Shown here piece by piece: positions 58,137 to 64,000 of a stretch of DNA of 64,000 bases. Numbering within the stretch: the first letter of the stretch is position 1; every line of letters begins with the position of its first letter. The position numbers and the translations under genes are program-made. This DNA is from Taxawa tesnikishii (nom. ined.) (taxonomy: Eukaryota; Ascomycota; Dothideomycetes; Dothideales): NCBI GenBank assembly GCA_030247885.1, contig JAPDRO010000011.1:965563-1029562 (forward strand), read 5' to 3'. Below the pieces are notes generated by a model. It did not search any database and was not told the DNA's origin. It saw only the letters and a program-made list of their open reading frames with translations.

Positions 58137-61100
58137 ATGGATGATTTTCATCGTCTCTTCCAAGTAGTCGCCCAGCACCGCATCCTTGTTTGCATCCATT
58201 GTCAGTATGCAGTCGTACCTTCGCAGCTCGCCAAACATCTTCGTGTGCATCACAAGCGTCTCAGCTTACAACAACGGCGGGACATTATTGCCAAAGTCGG
58301 GTCTTTTACCGAACTTGCGCAAGTCGAGGCAGATGTCATCTATCCAGCAGCAACAGAGCCTCCCGTAACGGGACTTCCGGTGTACTTCGACGGCTTGAAG
58401 TGTGGCGGGAAAGATGGCGAAGGCAGGCTTTGTCCCTATATATGCCGCACTCCGCGTGGCATGCAAGATCATTGTGAGCGGCAACACGGCTGGGTCAACG
58501 GACAGAAGCGAGGCGGCGATGCTCGTTTGAAGCAGGTCCATACCCACAACAAGCTGTGGTCTTGCGACCGCGCCTGTCAGCGTTTCTTCAAGGTCGGAAG
58601 CTGGCAGAGGTACTTCGAGGTCCAAGTAGCGGACCTGGAGATTTGCGGTCGGAGGCGAGCCGGTCACCAGCGTGACTTCTTCCGGACGCAAGAAGAAGAC
58701 ATCCTTCAGGCAGAGCGCGACGCCGCATCTGCGGCCAACCGTGTCCGCGGATTCGACGAGCATCGTTCTACCGTGGTACCATGGCTCAGAGAGACCGGCA
58801 TCGTCGACCATGTCTGCGGCTTGAAGAAAGACGAGATCCGAGCAGCGATCGCCGTGCCCTCGCGAGACGAAGGATGTCCTCTGCGGACGATCGTCGATGC
58901 GATGGAGGACGTGCTCAGGGAGGCGCACGGCTGGTGTTTCGACGGACCCGACTGTATGCTCACTTGGCCATGTCGCGTCGTTCTCAGTCGGTTCCAGTCG
59001 TCGCAGGTCGAGTCGATTGGGAAGGTTCGGCCGTTCGATCCTTACAAGGAGCCCGGCACGCTCAAGGTCTACTTCAAGCTGGCGTCACAGTTCCTGTCGT
59101 ACCTGGAGCGAGTGGCGATCTGTGACGAGTACCACTTCAGTGCTGACTCGGAGGAGACGATCCGGCCAGAGGACGTGATCGAACCGACGGACAAGCAAAG
59201 GGTGGTGTGGCATAACCTCCGTCGGTTAGCAGAACGGGGAGCGACGGGCACGGGTGAAGGGATCAAGGGCCAACTGAGAGATGGGCTGGTTGAGTTATGG
59301 ATGCTCGTTATCCGTCACACTACCGGAGCCCGACGGTACCGCTCGCCAATAGTGAGCTTCTGCGCGATGCTAAGCATCAAGCCGTCTACGCAAGGCTGGA
59401 TGGAACCCGGCAACTTCAACAGCAGTCTGTCTGCGATGATATGGGTCGCGCAGCTGCTGATCTTCTATGACTGTGCTCGCAAAGAGCGGCAGGGTGGGGA
59501 GAAACGCTCGCGCTCGTCAAGGAATGCTGTGAGAGTTATCTGCAGCAGACGGCCGAGACGCCGATGGGGAGATACTCCGCTGGCGCCTGTTGCTGTTTCG
59601 CATCTCGAAGGACAGCGTGGGTGATCATGAGGCCTGTTGGGACGAAAGCGAACAGGTCCTGACATACGAAGATACAGAGCTGCGTATGGACCAGATCCCC
59701 ACGCTACTGCTCTCCGAATACCGTGAGTGCGAACGGCTACTGTACGACGACTTGCTGCTGGGTCAGAAGGACCTACGCCGCATGCAGTCTTGGGCGCTTA
59801 GAGATAGCGGCAACGTCGATACCGTCGGCTGGAGCTTGATCCAGCATCGTGACAACGCTCTCCTGCTGAGGGGACGGACAAAGCTCTGTTGGCCGCCGTT
59901 GAGCGTTCCGAGCAACTGTGCCGCCTTTTCCTTCAGCAAGACCGTCGATCAGCGAGCGGCTTCGTTTGGAGGGACAGTGCGCTAGCCGGCTACGAGGCAA
60001 CTGTGCAGGAGTTCTTGAAACGCTTGTGTGTCCTCGTTCACATCAGTGGCGGTCAGCCCATCCGCGAAAGCGAGTTCTTCTCCATGACCTGGCGGAACAC
60101 GCAACGACGACGATCCATCACACTCCGCCACGATCGTGTCATGATACATGTCAAATACCACAAAGGTCAGCAGCAGACGGGCAGGTACAAGGAAAACATC
60201 CGGTTTCTCGCCAATCCGGTGGGCGACCTGTTGCTGGATTACCTCGTCTATGTCGTGCCGCTACGACAGGTCTTTCTGCGGCAGCAATCACCAAAGGCAC
60301 TGCTCTCCTCGTTCTTGTGGGAGAAAGACGGAAAGGTGTGGGGCGAAGGACGGTTGAGTCGTTGTCTGGAGGAAGCCAGTGCTCGGGCGTGCACACCCCG
60401 GCTTCACGTTTCCAACTGGCGCCAGATGAGCGTGGCCATCGTCAAGACCAAGTTTGCGAGCAACATAGGCTGCTTCGAAGTCAACGAAGACGACGAGGAC
60501 GCCGAGGAGATGGAGGAGGATATCCGAGCGATGACGAGACAGCGCAACCACAAGACACGCACGGTCAACAGGGCGTATGCCAATCAGACGGGAGCGACCT
60601 TCGGCAACGTGTGGGACGGGCTGATCCGAATGGGACTTCGCGCGTCAACGTTGTGGCAGGACTTCTGGGGAGTGGAGACGATGCTAAAAGGCAAGAAGCG
60701 AAAGAGGGACGGAGAAGAGTGTCGACTGAAGGAACGACTTGCCAAGGGTGTCTATCGGCCCCGCAAACCGTGGTCGGCAGAGGCTCTGCTGGAAGGGCTC
60801 AGAAAGCTCTACGGCAACCAGAGAATGATGTGGAAATCGAGGGAGCAGGAACAGACCCTCACCACGATCATGTCGTGGACGGAGCAGGTGGTGGCCATCT
60901 TGCCAACCGGAGCCGGAAAGAGCCTGTCCTTCATGTTGCCGTGTACGCTGCCTGATGCCGGGATCACCATCCTCATCGTGCCGCTCGTATCCCTTCGGGC
61001 AGACCTGCTTCGGCGGATACGGGAACTGAACATCGCTCACCTCGAATGGTTGCCGGGAGAAAGTCGAGAAGCATCGCTGATAATCGTCAGCGTTGAGGCT

Positions 61101-62570
61101 GCGGCCACAACACACTTCACGAAATACGCACGAAGCCTGATCGTCCAGCAGAAACTCGATCGAATCGTGATCGACGAATGCCACCTGACGGTGACTGCCG
61201 TTGACTACCGATCGAGCATCGTCGACCTTACTGCGGTCCGCAATCTCAGGACGCAGTTTGTCTACCTGACAGCCACACTGCCTCCGTCCATGAAAGAGGA
61301 GTTTGAGGAGCGCAACTACCTCTACCGTCCGACAACCATCAGAGCATCGAGCAACCGACCCAACATATTCTACATGGTCCGCAGGGCAGACCCTCGCAAA
61401 GGCAGCCTTCTGGAGCAGAGTGCGGTCGAAGCGCAAGACGCGTGGCGCGACTCCGACCTGTTCGATCATTCCCGTGACAAGATCGTCCTATACGTCCGAA
61501 CGTGTGAGGACGCGGACAGCCTGTGCCAACTGCTTGGTTGTGCTGCATACACCGCAAAGAGCGGAACGCCGGAACAGAAGAAGCTCATCGTTGATCGCTG
61601 GATCCATACCTCCGACCGCCCGTATCTCGTTGCCACGACCGCTCTTGCCGAAGGCTTCGACCACGCTCATGTACGTCTGGTCATGAACGTAGGGGAGCCG
61701 GACTCGTTGGTCACCTTCGCGCAGGAGTCGGGTCGGGCCGGCCGCGACGGGATGGAGGCGTACTCGATGGTTCTCCTGCCGGCGACGTGGCAGGCACAGC
61801 TCGAAGACGACGTCGACGTCGGTTCGGAGCAGACGGGCAGCTGCAGGGACGACGTGTCACTTCGCAAGCGACGGGACAAGCAGGCCGTGCACAAGTACTT
61901 ACGAGGCGAGCAATGTTTCCGAACTTCGCTGAGCGAACACCTCGATCTCGCTCAGCACCGAAGGTGGTGCATGCCGGAAGACGTGGCTTGCGACGTCTGC
62001 AAAGCGGCTCACGAGGATCCAATCGCAGCCTCGGACGCGACAAGACGGCAGACCGCCCACACCGGACTCGATCTCATCCAGCAAGAGCGGCTGCAGGCTC
62101 ACTCCGAACTTGTCAACTACCGTCTGGACCTGGCCAGCGTGCGCGGGACATGCTTGCTCTGCCGTGCGATGGACGAGGAATGGAAGCACGAGTTCTCCAA
62201 GTGTGCCCGGCGGCATGAGGTGTTTCACGAGCGCAGTCGAGTACGGCAGCGGCACGAGACACGCGGACGAAAGTGGTTGCGTCCGTACACGAGCTGCTTC
62301 TGGTGCCTAAACCCTCAGTCCATCTGCCAAAGGGCTGAGCTCAGCAAGACCAGTAAGGAAGAAGCGTGTGAGCACGGAGACGTGGTCCTGCCGCTCTGTT
62401 ACGGGATATTCGTGAGCGCCGGAGGAGCCAGATGGCTAGAGGACCACTTCCGGCGCAGATTCGCCGGGGTGGAGGATTTCTTTGACTGGTTGGGAGAGGA
62501 GACAAGATTTGGAGGCGGAATGGCGGTACAGGGAGTCAGAGTAGCGGCAAAGGCTTTATTGTCGTTCTAA
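58137..62570 (+). CDS. Telomere-linked OrsD-type zinc-finger/RecQ-like helicase fusion, three apparent -1 frame breaks
   Basis: About 1,478 residues, no introns seen. Residues 15-45 hold a C2H2-like finger (CIHCQYAV...HLRVHHKRLS) and residues 85-125 a second (CPYICRTPRGMQDHCERQH), the pattern of the OrsD/DUF3505 domain. A central region follows. Superfamily 2 helicase motifs come next: Walker A LPTGAGKS (about 60902), DECH (61173), TATLPP (61270) and QESGRAGRDG (61720), the last being RecQ-like. A Cys-rich segment (CMPEDVACDVCK, then CLLC and CFWCL) resembles a RecQ zinc-binding region. The frame slips at three G4 runs: 59496-59499, 59576-59579 and 59870-59873. Each acts as one missing G, after which similarity continues at once. 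ATP-dependent 3'-5' DNA unwinding is expected from the family. Genes of this type sit next to telomeres in many fungi (TLH-type); a role in telomere maintenance is inferred. Confidence 0.88.
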
Positions 62571-62610
62571 GATAGCGAGGTCAGAGACAACTAATAGCAA
62601 CGACCTATAA

Positions 62611-62713
62611 GAAAAAACAGAAGAAGTAGTGAAGGAAAAAACAGAAGAAGTAGTGAAGGAAAAAACAGAAGAAGTAGTGAAGGAAAAAACAGAAGAAGTA
62701 GCGAAGGAAAAAA
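62611..62713 (+). repeat. 24-bp tandem repeat, about four units
   Basis: The unit is GAAGGAAAAAACAGAAGAAG plus TAGT. It repeats at 62631, 62655 and 62679 with one base change, preceded by a partial unit and followed by a decayed one. Confidence 0.85.
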
Positions 62714-63845
62714 ATAGATAATAGCTTAAGAGGTAAATACGTTAGGTCCTTACTAGCTCCGACAAGCAAGAAAGAGTCCTAACAAAAAGTAAACGCCTAA
62801 TAATAAGTTAGTTAGAGTAGTTAAGAAGAAGTCTAATAGATAAGGAAAGTAACTTAGTTAAATAGACTTAAGCTAAGTTATAAAGAAGTTAAGAAAGAAT
62901 CCTAAAGTATAATAAAGTTCTTCTTAAACCTTAGGGATTATATAGGATAATATAGAACTAAGAGTTAGGGTTTAGATAAATAAGGGTAAAAAGTAAGTAT
63001 ATAAATGAAGAAGACGATAATCATAGAAAAGCTAAGTTTTAAAGAAAGGAACAATATTTCTCTATATAGGATTTTCAAAAAAAAAGGTAATATTTCTCTC
63101 TATAACAAGTATAATATTTTAAAGAGAAAAAGATATATCTCTTAAGATAAAAAAGATAAAAGAAAGAAAAAGAAAAACTAATAGATTTAATAGTAAAGTA
63201 AAAGAAATTAAAGTAAAATAGTGGAATATAAAAAGAAAAAGGAGATTAGTTAAGAATAAGAGAAAAAAAGTAAAAAGGAAAGTAAAGTAAGGGAGGATAA
63301 TATAAAAGAAAAAGAGAAGATAATAAAAAGAAAAGGTAATAAAAAGAGAAGGAATAAAATAAGTAAGTTAGAAAATAAGAGTTATAATAAGGAAGGAATA
63401 AAGAAAGAAAGTTTAAGTAATAGGGATATAATAATATAGAAATAGAATAAAAGTAAAAAATAGGAAAATAAGAAGAGATAAAATAAAAGAAAGAAATAAA
63501 AGAAAAAAGTTAAAATAAGAGATTTATAGTAAAAGATAAGGAGTAAAGTAATAGAGATATAGTAATATAAGAATGGAATAATAAATTAGTAGAGTTAAAG
63601 TAATATTTAAAAAGAATAAGAAAGTAATAAAAATATAGTAATAAAGTAATAAAATAATAAAGTAGTAAAGTAGTAAAGTAATAAAATAATAGAGTAATAA
63701 AATAGTAGAGTAATAGAATAGTAGAGTAATAGAGTAGTAAAGTAATAAAGTAGTAGAGTAATAAGATATAAGAAGAATAAAAGAAGTAGAGAGATAAAAT
63801 AGAAAGAAAGAAATAAAGTAGAAAGAGAAAAAACATTGAAAAAGA
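62714..63845 (+). repeat. Subtelomeric purine-rich low-complexity region
   Basis: No gene. The plus strand is dominated by A and G. From 63179 to 63833 it has no C at all. Degenerate AGTAATAAA-like units dominate 63590-63780. A 108-codon minus-strand open frame here is only low-complexity Leu/Tyr/Phe. Confidence 0.8.
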
Positions 63846-63925
63846 GAGTGAGTGAGTGAGAGTAAGAATGAGTAAGAATAAGAGTGAGTGAGTGAGTGAG
63901 TGAGTGAGTGAGTGAGTGAGTGAGT
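63846..63925 (+). repeat. GAGT microsatellite abutting the telomere
   Basis: GAGT/GTGA repeats with AGTAAGAAT interruptions pass directly into the telomere array. Confidence 0.9.
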
Positions 63926-64000
63926 GGGTTAGGGTTAGGGTTAGGGTTAGGGTTAGGGTTAGGGTTAGGGTTAGGGTTAGGGTTAGGGTTAGGGTTAGGG
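63926..64000 (+). repeat. Telomere, TTAGGG repeats
   Basis: An uninterrupted TTAGGG array of about 12.5 units reaches the last base. The G-rich strand points outward, so 64000 is at or near the true chromosome end on the right. Confidence 0.98.

Noticed and set aside
59490-59875. Programmed frameshifting in the helicase gene
   Set aside because: Three shifts at plain G4 runs, matched by the same kind of break in unrelated genes; sequence error is simpler.
60684-61469. 261-codon minus-strand open frame opposite the helicase
   Set aside because: Antisense shadow of a GC-balanced coding region; the plus strand has clear helicase motifs.
63510-63836. 108-codon minus-strand open frame rich in Leu, Tyr and Phe
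   Set aside because: It exists only because the C-free purine tract has no stops on the opposite strand; low complexity, no domain.
1-64000. CRISPR arrays, rRNA or tRNA genes
   Set aside because: No regularly spaced repeats with unique spacers and no convincing tRNA or rRNA sequence found by eye; the short repeats present are transposon ends, microsatellite or promoter motifs.

Overview
The window is the end of a chromosome of a filamentous ascomycete (Pezizomycotina, perhaps a Dothideomycete; the class is inference). It ends in 75 bp of TTAGGG repeats. Its genes have 47-74 bp GT-AG introns. Repeats are saturated with CpA-to-TpA (and TpG-to-TpA) changes, the signature of repeat-induced point mutation (RIP).

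Layout: (1) 1-6060, RIP-ruined transposons: a minus-strand Gypsy LTR element cut by the window start, then a Tc1/mariner-like relic. (2) 6.1-22.3 kb, a normal-composition gene island: an F-box-like gene, then what looks like a degenerate secondary-metabolite cluster with a FAD monooxygenase, the rotted remnant of a non-reducing polyketide synthase, a 14-TM-type MFS exporter, a C2H2/fungal-trans transcription factor and two cytochromes P450. (3) 22.4-57.7 kb, nested transposons: pogo/Fot1-like DNA elements of at least three families, with Gypsy copy 2 (26025-37193, heavily but unevenly RIPed) inserted in one and Gypsy copy 3 (40468-51638, only lightly RIPed) in another. The three Gypsy copies belong to one family with a 227-bp LTR. 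(4) 57.7-62.6 kb, a telomere-linked gene for an OrsD-type zinc-finger/RecQ-helicase fusion. (5) 62.6-64.0 kb, a 24-bp tandem repeat, a purine-rich tract almost without C on the plus strand, a GAGT microsatellite and the telomere.

The most interesting object is the 11.2-kb Gypsy element. Besides gag, zinc knuckle, protease and pol it carries a separate 889-residue reading frame downstream of pol. That frame has the metal- and 2-oxoglutarate-ligand pattern of an Fe(II)/2OG dioxygenase (H581-x-D583, H682, R692). A nucleic-acid-modifying or anti-silencing role is only a hypothesis.

Several single-copy genes are broken once by a one-base deficit, nearly always in a homopolymer, while the rest of their frame, splice sites and motifs are intact. 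I therefore treat them as probable real genes with sequence errors. The polyketide synthase remnant is different: it has several stops and shifts and is truly decayed.
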